Source of the DNA: Xiphophorus maculatus
Taxonomy: Eukaryota; Chordata; Actinopteri; Cyprinodontiformes; Poeciliidae
Length of the DNA stretch: 64,000 nt
Direction of reading: 5' to 3'
NCBI RefSeq assembly: GCF_002775205.1
Contig: NC_036450.1
Span: forward strand, 13,845,479 to 13,909,478
The position numbers and the translations under genes are program-made. Positions 1 through 11,949 of this stretch are shown here, piece by piece (within the stretch, counting starts at the first letter, position 1; each line of letters opens with the position of its first letter). The notes below the pieces were generated by a model. The model did not search any database. It was not told where the DNA came from and saw only the letters and a program-made list of their open reading frames with translations.

Positions 1-692
1 ATGCACAGGTAGATTAACTTTGCTTCGCAAACAGCAATTTTCTGCTAATTACAGGGACCCTCACTCAGTTTAGTTGAGTGAAACTAGCAGGTTTCAGTTT
101 TTTCTCCTCTGTCTAACAGGTCTCGGACTCGTCTGTGGGCATGAATCTGCAAGCTCCCACCTGCCCTTTAATGCCTCTCCTGCACCACCTTGGCACACAC
201 TGCAGCAGGAGTGTCTAAATGAATGTTGTCAGCGCTGCAGTCCTGTGTTTTCCTAAGAAAAATTCCAACTTTCTACGAAAAAGATCTAAGATAATCAGCA
301 TATAAGTACCGGTTTATCCACAAAATCTGTAATTAATGCAACATAGAAGCTCACTGATTGCTCATCTCATGTAATTACGCTCCTCTAATCATATTTAGAG
401 TAACTGCTCTACCCGTGGAAGGTTTTGGTAGATATTCCCAGTCAGATTTAGCATACTGAGTTTCACCCCGTTAGCTCTACATCCCCAAACCTGATTGCAG
501 CTCACAGTTACAGTAGATAGCAAATAAAAACTCTCATTAATTTAACTCTTTCAATCATGCTGTGATGGTATTTTTTACATGTTAAAATCATCATTACAGT
601 TTGGGTGCTTGTAAAATCATTTATTATCCCAGTCCGTCAAAATGATTCTGACACATATGCTTTAACTGCACCTCTTCCGTCATATAAATGTA

Positions 693-698
<6 letters not shown>

Positions 699-767
<69 letters not shown>
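699..767. repeat. (TA)n microsatellite
   Basis: About 34 uninterrupted TA dinucleotides, preceded by an imperfect extension from about 691. Open frames across it encode only alternating Tyr-Ile and are artefacts. The length is likely polymorphic and prone to assembly error. Confidence 0.97.
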
Positions 768-770
<3 letters not shown>

Positions 771-2239
771 TTACTCTATATGAATAATTTATACACAGAC
801 AGTGATATGTGATTAAATCAGCGGGAATTTCTCTCGGTGACATTGTGGCAGGGACACGTGGAAAATAAAGCACACTGACAAATAACACAAGGACAGAGGG
901 ACCTTGCATCCTGTGCAAAGAGAAATGTTGCACAATGGTCAGCGTATAAAACTAAGTGCCTCAGATAAACAACTTCAAGAGATTCATTTTGGAAGAATGG
1001 AAATTATTATTGCGACAGTGAGCCAGCAGTAAGTCACACTCTTTATGCCGAGATGTGTGAAAACATTATTTTCAAACAGCAGATCCCACAAATTAAAGCT
1101 GTCAGGATGAAGCAGAAGGACATCTGAAATAAATTAGAAAAATATGTATGGACCAGGTCTGTTGCATTTGAACAAATAAACATTAAGCTAAATTAGTACA
1201 GAAAGGAAGAGAGTAAATTTAAGTCAAATTCAAAGTACAAATTCCACTTAATGAATTTATGGAAATTAACATCATTTGACATGGTTCTTTAATATTATTA
1301 TTTATCTCGCTGCTAGCCCTGCCACCTTGCAGCAAAAACCTCCTGGCTTGCAAGAACTTTGCATGCTCTCCTCGTGTATGTGTGGATCCAGGAACTTTGG
1401 CTGGATAGTTAAAGTTAGCAGAACAAATATCTCTGGATTTTGTTGATAAAGTTATTGTCCCTTTACATTCTGTGTTCTTATTTGTTTTCTGTTCCTTTGT
1501 TTATTTCCCCATACATACACTTCTTCTAATCAAATTCAAATGGTTAATTTCTTTCTGTTTTTCTTTCACATTATTTCCTCTTCTGCTTTGTTCCCTAGCA
1601 GCTCATTGTGGCAATTCCTCTGTTTGGTTCGTGATTGTTTAATCGGTCAGGACACCTGTTGACTTGAAATTTTCCGCCCAGAATCCTTCTTGGGGGTTTT
1701 CTATCGAGCTTTTAATTAAAGGTGTTTGGTTTCCCTCTAGGCTGCCTCCTGCGAGTCCTGAATTTGGCACATGTGTTACTCCACCTTATGACAGCAGTGC
1801 AGGCTGGTTCACAGCTTGAAAATACCACAGCTGTCACTTTATGTGCAACTGAATAAATGTTTACTAAATAAAGAAGAGTCATCAGTGTCTCCCTTTTGAC
1901 ACGTGGCATTTTTACTATGCTAGAAAATAATCTTTATAATTATAAAACATTCAACTATGAGGATTTTTATGACAAGAATTACAGGGCAGCACTTGGTGTA
2001 AAGGAGCAGGCAATCCGAATATGGAGGCTGTTAGGCTTTCCTTCTCTTTCTTTACATTTCCTTGCTGAATACAGCAAATAAAAGCTATCTACAGGTCTTT
2101 GTCATAGTTTTGGCTGGACATTTAACCTGTTTTCTTATCCTACTGACTCAGTTTTCAAGCAGAATAGAATAGGTTTTCAATTAGAACAAGGTTAATTCTT
2201 GCCTATTTCCAAATTTGGTCAATTTTTCAACAGTTTATG

Positions 2240-2640
2240 AGTTGATATGAGGCAGGGTTGACAAATTTCTACATCCTTCTCCTTTTTCAATATTCTGTCA
2301 GCTTTGTGGACTCTCCAGTATCAGTGGGAGTTAAACTTTCCCTCTGCATGATGCTGCCACCTCCATTTTTGACAGATGTTAGAGTGACAAACTTCACTTT
2401 GAACCCTTCAAACACTCTCCTTGTTATTATGTCCAAATAACTCAACATTTGTCTCATTACTTCCAGAAGCTACTCTGCTTCTCCATGTGGGCAGCTGTAA
2501 ACATTAGTCGACCGTGAAGGTGGAAAATGTTTTTTACTTGGTCAGTACGCTTTCAGGGGACTTAAAACATTCCTCGTTGTGGACAGTGATGCTGGTGTTC
2601 TTCCAGCATCTTCTGGGGTTTACGACGCAGTCAATAAATT
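2240..2640 (-). mobile_element. Decayed Tc1/mariner-like transposon fragment
   Basis: The piece around 2348-2368 (ATGATGCTGCCACCTCCATT) is the antisense of the segment of fish Tc1-like transposases that encodes Gly-Gly-Ser-Ile-Met. The following text about Tc1-typical 'tgtctcat' and 'ccagaag' blocks (2450-2475) fits the same family. No open transposase frame remains. The family assignment rests on remembered consensus phrases, not on an alignment; ends are approximate. Confidence 0.45.
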
Positions 2641-4243
2641 GTTGAAATGTCCATTTATTTCAGAAACTTGATCCCTAAGTAAAACACACCTTAACAGTGA
2701 TCAATTTTTACAAGAGACTTTTAATCTGATAAAAATCTGCCTCATCAGAACACATAATTTATTGAATATGACTGTGTACATTATTATGAAGCACCTTAAC
2801 CAATTTCCTTTCACTGAGGGAGCCAGTATGGATGGGATGATTACAGTCTGGTATCCAAAGCAGTTCTGGTTTCAGAACTGGTTTTGGAAGGGACGAAAGA
2901 GGCTAAATTTAAAGCCCTGACATCAATTCAATAGGAAATTAATGAACAATGCTTAAAAGCTGGTTCTGTGCCAGGAAAGCAGCAATTCAAGTGAATGCTA
3001 ATCTTTGTGCTCAAATATTCAGCCACAATGATGCTTGTTGGTATATCTACAGTGAGAATAGGACAATTTTGAATAAACTTGTCACAGTATATACATTTAT
3101 TTGAGTGTAAACGTATAACTTTGAGTGGATTGAATAAAATCCCAACTTAATCAAACTTTCAAAGAAAATGTAGATTGTTTGTAGTTTAATCATCCCAAAA
3201 CAACTCAATAACCAACCAAATTAATCTGTCATTAATGTCTACAATCAATGTATGTATAATTTGACAAGAATAATTAACTTTTTTCTTAAATGATCACTTT
3301 CAGAATCAATATTACATTCACAAATCTGGAGCATTTTCTAATAGAAATAATCTATTTTACCTACTTTTCTAAATATTCTGGGTGGCAACAAAAAAGTCGA
3401 ATGGCATAAAAATAATTGGAAGAAATTACTTATTAAAAAAGAGGGCCACAGCACAGAATTATTTATTGTATGTTTTAAGGCCTAATTTGAATTGTTGAAA
3501 TTAATAAAACATGGGCGACTATTCTATTTAAACCATATCCACAAAGATGATCTCATTATTTCTGGCATCTCAAGACCTTTGCTCTATTCAAGCTGGCATT
3601 TTACATGAATACCAATCATAAGTGTAATAAATTGACTATCACCTTGAGTGCTGCTTCCACATTTTCCGGCAGAACCGTAACAAACACGTCAGTGACAGCA
3701 GTGAGGATCAGACTAATGTAATGACCTGATGGGAGAGGATATTGTCTTCACTTGGAGAGATTTAAGGAGGCAGATGAAGTGCTTACAGCGCCTAATGGGT
3801 CTGCTCTTTCCAGGGGATACTGTCTGAGCAGATGGTTACCTGAGTGGGTCGGGCCAGCGGCGAGACTTCAGGCCCTTTTCTCTCACCTTCTGCACTTTAT
3901 GCCCCTATCAGGAACCCCGATATGTTTTTGTTTTAATTGTTAAGACACAGGACTCTATAAACTTGATTATATTTGTATCGCATGAAAAAAAATATGTTGA
4001 AAAGTTTGACAGTGAACCCCTCACACGTACGAATTGAGTCACAAGTTGTGTTTAAAGCACCAAGAACAACATCAATGCAATACACAATGGTTACTGAGGA
4101 ATGAAGTAGTGATAGCAACATCTCCAGCTCAAACATGAACACATGAAGTGAAGAATCATGCAGCGATTTTCCCAGCGATAAAGAGGAAGTCATAGAAATA
4201 TTGAGAAATGAGATACGAGCTGCCAGACTTAATAGACCTTACA

Positions 4244-6531
4244 CAGCAAATCCAGCAGGCCCAAATTAACTCCGTCAGATTTTATTTCAACACTTTTAAA
4301 GTGTCTATATGGGTCCACACCAGAAAGTGTTAATTTAACTCTTTTTGGAGAGTTTGTACCTTAACTCTAATTAAGTGTCAAATATCAAATCTGCTGGAGT
4401 TAATCATTTAACACTTACTAACACTAATTCAGTGTTAGATCTTAATATCAACTCTCACCGAGTATTTTTTAAACTTCGTAATAGCTATTTGCAATTAATA
4501 TTAAATAGGGATTTTATTGTTTTGAACTTTTAAGAATTCTTTGGAAAATAAACATTTAATAAAGAGGCAATGATTTTCTCAAATGCACTTATTTCAAAAC
4601 GTGCACCATAATTACAAAACATATTACAACGCGGAATAATGTGCATGTTTCACATGTCGCTTTCATTCACATATTGCTTATCAAAAGGTCTGACATATCA
4701 GCTGTGCAATACAAGATGCAGTATGCTTAATACAGTTTTCTTCAATACAATATGCATGAAATTGTTCAAAGTACAAGGTGGAGAAAGTATAGCAAGCAAT
4801 ATGATAGAGTAAATATTCTTTTAGCAGGTAGATTGCCGGATATTACAGTATATAACAGACCAGATCCATCACTCTTTACCCACTTTATGTTTCTGTTGAT
4901 AAGAGACTGGGCCTCTCTGCACTCCCAGAGCTGTCCACTCACTAACACAGATTGTTTTCGGGTTGTTGGGCTCTTCGTGAACTTTGGCCCCAGACATCTC
5001 CCTGCTCCTCTACTGCACTGGACAGTCTTCAGTCTCCGAGTACCATAAGCCAGTGTTGGTCTCTGGATCACAACAAACAAAAAACATAACAATGAAAAAT
5101 GGGACGAAGGAATACATTTTTACTACAACTCTAAGAACAAGCCTCAATTACAGAAATGTGGAGTTTCAGAGATATTAACACTTGCATAATCATTTTTGGA
5201 GCTTGAATTTTCGAAGAATCCCTGGAGGGTTCGGGAGAAGGAGGTTGATTCTGGCGACTGGCGATTCATCCGCAACCAGGCCGGTACTAATATATAGAAA
5301 AAGGCAATAAAAGAATTAAAACATGCTGCAAAATGTATATAAGAAGACACAACAGCAGGAATAATGCTTTCAACATAAAAAAAGCCTTTTACAGTTTTTC
5401 AAAGGAAAATAAATGATCAGAAAGGTTGATAAATCTGACCAATATTCATGTAAACGTTCAACATCATGAAAACATATACTCCAGATTATTACGGATCTGT
5501 TCGTTAGCCAAGAATTGGACTGAACGTTCACCGGCTCGATTCTTTTCCCCAACACTTAAACTCCGCGAACATTCGGCATGCTAAGCTAAACATGCTAACA
5601 CCGAGCCGTGTGGCGAACGTGATGTCTATCTTACAGCTTGATCTCAACTCAAAATAATAGTTATAAAACCTCTCAGAAAAAAAAAAAAAAACGTACCAAG
5701 CGCAGTGAATAACTCAGACATGTGGAAAGTAAATTGTCCTGAAATGACTTGGCGTCTGTCGCTTCGCTTGGCTGTTAACCTGTGATTCTGGGGGCGGAGT
5801 CAGTGAATGAACTCCTTCAGTGTTTTAGCCGCTGTAGGAGTTCAGAGTTAAAAAACTGAGTCCATTTTAACCCTTTCATGCATAGTGGTCACTACAGTGG
5901 ACAGCTATCTAAAAGCCATTTTCTTGTGCTTCCTGTGGATTTTTATGTTATAAATGCACACAGACCACTGAAATGGACACTAATGCATCATAAAATATAC
6001 CATCAACTACTGGCCATCAGCTGCAAATGCAAGTAATTATTTTTGTTAAATACAATATGGCCGACAGACAAAAAAGCATGAGAACCGACCCGGTCCCTCC
6101 TTCTACTGTAGACGACTCTTGCAAGTAAAAGAAATATTGTGACATCAGATAACCCCTAAGGAACAATAATACTGATGTATTTTTCAAATAACTTTGTATT
6201 TGGACAAAATTACAATTGATCACATAAAAAAAATATATTTTTTACAAAAAAATGTTCCTACCTTTTTTTATGCCTTAAGAAATTATTATTTTTTAAATGG
6301 AAAAAAATTTCTGACACAAAGGATCATAATTCATGCATGAAAGGGTTAACATCTCTAGATTTGATACGGAAACACTTTGTTTTAACACCGGATTCTAACT
6401 ACTAATAATATACGCCCCAGTGTTACATAAACAGAATGTGACTCTATTAGAGTAAAATTAACTCTGCTTTTGCATAAAGTCTACTGTACTAACACCAAAA
6501 CATTCAACACTTTTGAATTTGCTGTGCACCA
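4244..6531. mobile_element. Candidate composite DNA transposon with short terminal inverted repeats
   Basis: The left end (CACAGCAAATCCA at 4244) is mirrored by TGAATTTGCTGTG ending near 6526, giving imperfect inverted ends of about 12 bp. Both subterminal regions carry several copies of an AGTGTTAATTTAACTCT-like motif in opposite orientations (4320-4460 and 6415-6510), typical of non-autonomous DNA transposons. No transposase frame is visible. No clear target duplication was found, so superfamily and exact ends remain open. A piggyBac-type MITE is nested inside. Confidence 0.45.
5871..6345. mobile_element. piggyBac-type MITE with TTAA target duplication
   Basis: The 475-bp element begins CCCTTTCATGCAT and ends ATGCATGAAAGGG, a 13-bp perfect terminal inverted repeat. 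It is flanked on both sides by TTAA (5867-5870 and 6346-6349). The TTAA duplication and CCCTTT termini are hallmarks of the piggyBac superfamily. The interior has no coding capacity, so it would be mobilised in trans. It sits within the larger 4244-6531 element. Confidence 0.8.
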
Positions 6532-9300
6532 AGGGATTTAAAAGTGCTCTTCAGAGCCAGGAATTCACTTCAGTATCACGTAATAAATAATGTAATCTAA
6601 AAACACTTTTTTTTAGATTACAATAAGCCAGCTTTCAACTACTGTGGTAGTTTATTGTGCCTGAGGAACTGGGTGCAAGAAGGCTTGTAAAATCAAGTTC
6701 TGTTGTAACTCAAATGAAATAAGAATCTCTAAAAGGTCACAAAAACAAGGATCGCGGATCTGAGATTATAACAAGAGGATCTGACAAGGAATGAATGAAA
6801 ATTGGCTGCCTGTATAGTGTGGTAGTAATTACTTAATGTAAATCGAACAAGATCAATAAACCACAGACTGGAGCTATAAGGAAAACAGGATGTTAGAGAG
6901 AACAGAAGATAAAATAATAAATTTGATAGCTGAGAAGCATGCTTGACCAAACACAAGTGTGGATAAGAAATCAAGAACGAAAGTAACAAAAAAAATCTCA
7001 GCTACAAGTAATTAGACCACAGCAGACAAGAAAACTATCACAATAAAAAAGTCAAACATACAAAAAGTCAAAAGTAAAAAATACAAAAAATGCCCTCCAA
7101 GGATCATGACAGACATTGCAGCTTTATTTCTGATGAGCACTGTTATTCTGATGCTCTGATCTACTGTGTCACCCAAATAGTCAACTTTATATTACACTAA
7201 ACATTAGTGAATGGCAACAGTGGAAAGTCCTATTTTGTTACACAGAATTAGTTTTTCATTTCACTTGTTAGGATTTAACTATAGGACATTATTGCAACTG
7301 TTTGTTATTTTAAAAATATTGTAAGTCCATCCAGAATTAGTTTTCTTACAAAGCAGGTCAACACTGATTTAGAATTTGTCGTTCTTTGGGATCAAACACT
7401 TCCATTTACTGGGCGGGAGAAGCGTGAAAACTGATTGGGATTTATGTCTAACATTTTCCAGATGCTTAGGATTGTTTTAACTCTAAGTTATGTTATTTGA
7501 CCTATAAAGTGTTTTGGATGAGCACTCTTTCTATATGAAGAGACCTTTAATTAAACGTTTTAAAACATTCAGGCTTTTTATGGGAACTAAATGATGTATC
7601 GTGCCACATTTATTTGGGATCTTTCCTCTTGATGGAGTGTGGACTCTGCTTAAAGTGGACATCGTTCTTTGCCAAGTGTCTCCCCGTTTAATGAGGGCTA
7701 TATTAAAAGCTGGATCTAAAGCCATTATAAATGACCATTTGGGGAAACTAAATATAGCCGTAATATTTCAGTTAATGTGTGGTGATAACAGAGAAATAAA
7801 CCCTCACATTTCTATGTTACATTACTGTATAATTATATATTTTTAATGTTTTAACGATCAAGCTACAAAACATGTTTCACAAATCCCGCCATGATTAACT
7901 CTTCAAGAATATTCTGCAATTTATTCAATTTCGACACAGTCCCACAGAAATTTGTCACGGCAATTTGACGAAAAAGAGCAAGCCAAAATTATGACATGAC
8001 AGTAAAGATAAAGAATCCCATTGGATTCCACGCACTAAAATCAATAACCTGCATTGAACAGGCAGACATGTTAACTACCGCACGTGTTGACACAGATAAG
8101 CCTGTCGTTTTATGGCTGAGCGGTTGTGACTTCCCGGCATTTACTGCCCAGGAGGTGTCTGCGAGCTTGTAGCGCTCCTTGGTGCATTGATGACAGAGGA
8201 TGTGAGCAATATTTATAGTTCGCAGCCAGAAGGAGAATCCCCCAGACGTACAGCATTGTAGTGGAGTGCAGTCTTCCACTTTGTATGCAAAGCTGTCCTC
8301 TTTTGTGCTGACAAATGCTGCTTCTTTGCAGTAAAATTGGAAGCAGATGGATGTACTGCATTTGTGTATTAATGTATGTTGATGGAAATTTGAACCTTTG
8401 GTGGGATTTTCTGTCCAGCTCTCATTTGGTTTTAGGAGGCAGTCTTGATTTATTTCATTGAACACACAACAACAAGCTTTTAAAACTGTGATGTATAAAA
8501 ATTGAACGCTGTGGCATTTTATTTTGATGTAAAATTTCTGTTGTATTATCAGATGCATTTGTCCCAACTCTCCATTTATTTTCCTTTTCTTAGTCAGGTT
8601 CTCATTTATGAGACAGAACTTAACTCATAAAAACATATCTGGCTGCTGGACAAGCAAATAAAATCTGTTTGATCTTTCTGCACTGAACAACAGCTGCAGT
8701 TCAGGCAACCCATAAATACCAACTTATGACCATATGAGAGGCACATAAAAGAGGTCATATATTGACCCAACATCAAACAGGCTTTTTATCAGTACCCTTT
8801 CAGCAGGACAGAATATTTTTTTACTCTGTTTTCTCATTGTTGACAATGAAAATTGTCAGTGCAGAATAAACTAAATATCTTTTAAAAAGCAAATTTGACC
8901 AAAAGAGCAACAGCTTCACAAAAGTGTAAATAATTACTTAGCTAAGGGAACATGTGAAATGTGTGACTTGTAATCATAATTTGAGACTAATGAGAGCACC
9001 AGGTGGCGAATTCAAATACCTTTTGACAGCAGGAGTTTTTTTAGCTGCAGGCTTTCCATAGCACAACCACTTGCTGTCAAGTAACTCTGCATGAGTTGGT
9101 TATTGTTGGAGGGAATTACAGTCAGTTTGTGGAAAAAAAAAAGCAGAAGTTATCAAATTAAATATTTCTACTGCCATTATTTGTTTAGGCCATTGAAAGA
9201 TAATTTGTCACACCTTTACATAAAGATGGAGACAAATTGGTTGCTTTCCCACCTTTAATTTGAGTGTATTTATTTATTGATGATGAGGGGAATCCCGTGT
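6532..9300. other. Gene-free stretch with one orphan open frame
   Basis: No recognised gene. The only noteworthy frame is on the minus strand at 7989-8567 (192 codons). It is Cys- and Ser-rich, without a domain I recognise, without a signal peptide, and without clear splice sites that would make it an exon. The remainder is AT-rich with no repeats that I can name. Confidence 0.5.
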
Positions 9301-9319
9301 TAAGGATTATTTATTTTTA

Positions 9320-9610
9320 ACAAAATAACAGATGCAACACTTATTGTTACTCCTAACAACAGCTCTAACATCCAAAAGGTTCTTTTTACTTTCTGCTTCC
9401 CTGGGATATAAATATGACATGACAAAGATTTTCTCACTCACTGTTAAGTACAGAAGAGGAGTTGTGATGCTGTGGGCCGGTTTCTCATCCAAAGAACCTG
9501 GCAACAGGTTTAGAGTGCATGGCATCACAGATCATTTGAAACACCAGGAAATGTTGACGAAACGTTAGGTGAAGCCTGGGAAACAGCTGCAGGTCAGGCC
9601 AAAATACCGA
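9320..9610 (+). mobile_element. Decayed Tc1/mariner-like transposase fragment
   Basis: Around 9458-9480 the sequence GTTGTGATGCTGTGGG corresponds to the Val-Met-Leu-Trp motif of fish Tc1-like transposases. The following bases resemble downstream transposase DNA. The frame is broken and both terminal repeats are missing. Assignment is by pattern only. Confidence 0.4.
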
Positions 9611-9989
9611 GCCAGATCAACTCAGAAATTTTTACCAGAAACAAATTAGCCTTCCTCTCAGTGCCTTCCCCTAAATCCCTAAAGGTAACGTGTGGGAAGA
9701 GCTCATAAGAGTTCAGGACTCTGAATGATCTGGATAAATTATGCAATGAGAAATGGTTAAAGATACATCTCACTGTCTCAACAGCTTCATGAAATATTCT
9801 AAAAATCTATCTTCCATCCTGTTAGCACAAATGGGGAAAATATTGTTGGCCTGCATTACAGAAATTGTGCTACCTTTGGATTTGTTCGGGTTTTTTGTTG
9901 GGTTTTTTTTTTTTGCCATTGAATTGATTTACTGAAATTTAAGGATGGATCACACAATTGAAAAAAACAACAACAGATTTATTTAAAGT

Positions 9990-10075
9990 CCTTTCTAGAT
10001 AGATAGATAGCATTTATTGTCATTGAACGGGATTCAACAAAATTTCTATTGCAACTCCCGTGCAACTTCTAGATC
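9990..10075. repeat. LINE/SINE-type 3' tail with short (TAGA)n
   Basis: A short (TAGA)n run at about 9994-10009 adjoins the phrase 'tttattgtcattgaac' and 'attcaacaaaatttc'. This combination recurs in teleost genomes as a retroposon end. The family cannot be named without a repeat library. Confidence 0.4.
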
Positions 10076-10079
10076 TTCA

Positions 10080-11265
10080 CCCGGATACAAACAAATTTTA
10101 CTTGAAAATGATCTTGATATTTTTGATTAGCAACTTTGTGGGGGGGAAAAGCCTTCAGCAATGTGATTAAAAAAAGCTCTTTATTAATGTATTGGACAAT
10201 TTGGCAAAGTCCGAAGAGACTCCACCTCCCTCCTCAAAAAAGAAATTTGATTTGTTATCTACTACTTGAGCTGTTTCAACTAATACATGTGTTTTATTTA
10301 ATACATTTTCTTGTTATTCTGTTGATTTAGGTCTTGAAAGAATTACCTCTCACCTAAACATAAAAGGAGTCTTTGCAATGCTTTAACATTTTTGTAACAT
10401 TCGCAGAGTGGTGTTTATATGGATATAGAGTTATTGCATCTAGACACATTTTTGCAGCATTAGTTGAGTTGTTTCTGCTGTCGCTGATATTTATTTATGA
10501 CTCATGTTTTCATCTCAGTTCTAATCAGAAAATATTGTCAGGACAAGCCTCTGACTCATCTACAAGTGAATATATTTATTATATAACTTTTAGAGGGGAA
10601 AACAAGCTTCTTCTTAAGTGACTTAAATCACCTCTGGATGTGAAAGGATGCCTTTTTGATTTAGGAAAAAATGTTTTAATTTACATCCCTTTCATCTCTT
10701 TAAAGAATGTCTTTCTTCTTCCTAAGACTGACTCAAATGTTCCTGTTTGATCTTCACTGAGCGCAATTAACTGAGGGAAATTATTCTTTTTTTTTTCTAA
10801 TCTGCTGTTCAGTTTTGAAAAATGAACAGATAATGTCATTGCTAATCTAGTTCAGAGTCACGTAAAGTTGACACAAATTTGACATAAAGCATTTTGAAAA
10901 GTTTTTGCTGGGTATTTGTACAGAGAGTAACTTTTAATGCTTAGGTGCTGCCTGTTGTTCTCTTCAGTTTGGGTTCCTGTGGAGCAGAGACTTCATCTAC
11001 CTCATGCTGAATCGAGTCTATTACGATATCGCTCAGTGTCATGATCGTTAGTGAAGGTGAGGAGGGTTTTATGTAGCAAACTGGACAGTCCCAGTGGGGT
11101 GTCCCCGATGCTTGGTGGATGCCTTCTCTCAAGGATAATGTTTGCTGTTTGTTTAGAAGTCACCAACTGTCACAGGGATTTCCACAGTTTGCACTGCAGA
11201 GAAAAGCAGACATTCAAATCACAAAAGCCAACAATATTTATAATATAGAGTAGTTTATTTCTGTT
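10080..11265. other. Gene-free AT-rich stretch
   Basis: I see no exon, RNA gene or named repeat here on either strand. Open frames are short and without recognisable domains. Confidence 0.5.
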
Positions 11266-11269
11266 CATT

Positions 11270-11945
11270 TCCATCACTATGTAATACAGCTGACAGAAAA
11301 CTGAAAATTTAGTTTCTCAGAAGATTTGAGTATTTCTTTGGACAAATAAAAGGGATGGATGATACAGAAAAACATATTCAATGGCCTGCACAATCATGGG
11401 AAAACTGCTGACTTGGCAGCTATCCAGCAGACCATCACTGACATCCCGAGGTCGAGTTAGAAAAGGTCATTGTTTAAAAGCTGCGTGCTATCTAAGCACA
11501 TTAACATAAAGTCAAGTGGAAGGATGACGTGGGCTGGAAAAGCTCCACAAGCAGCAGGGATATCCTCAACCTTCAGAGCCTTGCTAACCAAAATCAAGGT
11601 GAGCACTGCTAGTGGAGCCAGAACCACCAGAAGAACCACCAGACACAGATATACTCATGACAAGGATAGACTGTACAACCAATTGCAAAATCCTTCCTAA
11701 TGCAGAAAGAATATGATGTCACCATGTTATATGTCACAGGACAGTGGAGTAGACTTTTGACTTGAGAGTTGTCCTGTAAGAAACATCATTTTTAAAAAGG
11801 CCAGCTGATTACAGACAATAGTATCTGAGCACATTGATGGAAAGTTAAGAGGAAGGAAAAGTTTGGTTTCAAAGGGTGCACAAGCAATGGCAAAACAACC
11901 GGGATCAGTTCTATAGCTGATCCCAGTGATACTTCTTTTTCCTGA
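11270..11945 (+). mobile_element. Two degenerate copies of a fish Tc1-superfamily transposon
   Basis: The first piece (about 11380-11690) contains 'caatggcctgcacaatcatg', 'agcacattaacataaagtc' and 'agccagaaccaccagaag'. The second piece (about 11750-11900) repeats the 'gcacattgatggaaagtta' and 'aaagggtgcacaagcaa' blocks. These are blocks of an abundant teleost Tc1/mariner-type transposase gene. Both copies are broken by stops and frameshifts. The partial repetition suggests two insertions or an internal duplication. Confidence 0.55.
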
Positions 11946-11949
11946 TAGC

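Larger units (their letters stand above)
1..4243. other. Gene-free AT-rich stretch upstream of cabp7
   Basis: No exon, RNA gene or conserved protein motif could be recognised on either strand. All open frames are short and lack homology that I recognise. Because cabp7 lacks its first coding exon in this window, this stretch may be part of the large first intron of that gene or intergenic spacer. A (TA)n tract and a decayed Tc1-like piece are listed separately. Confidence 0.6.

Noticed and set aside
605-933. Open frames across the (TA)n tract on both strands
   Set aside because: They consist of Tyr-Ile repeats produced by the microsatellite, with no homology or gene structure.
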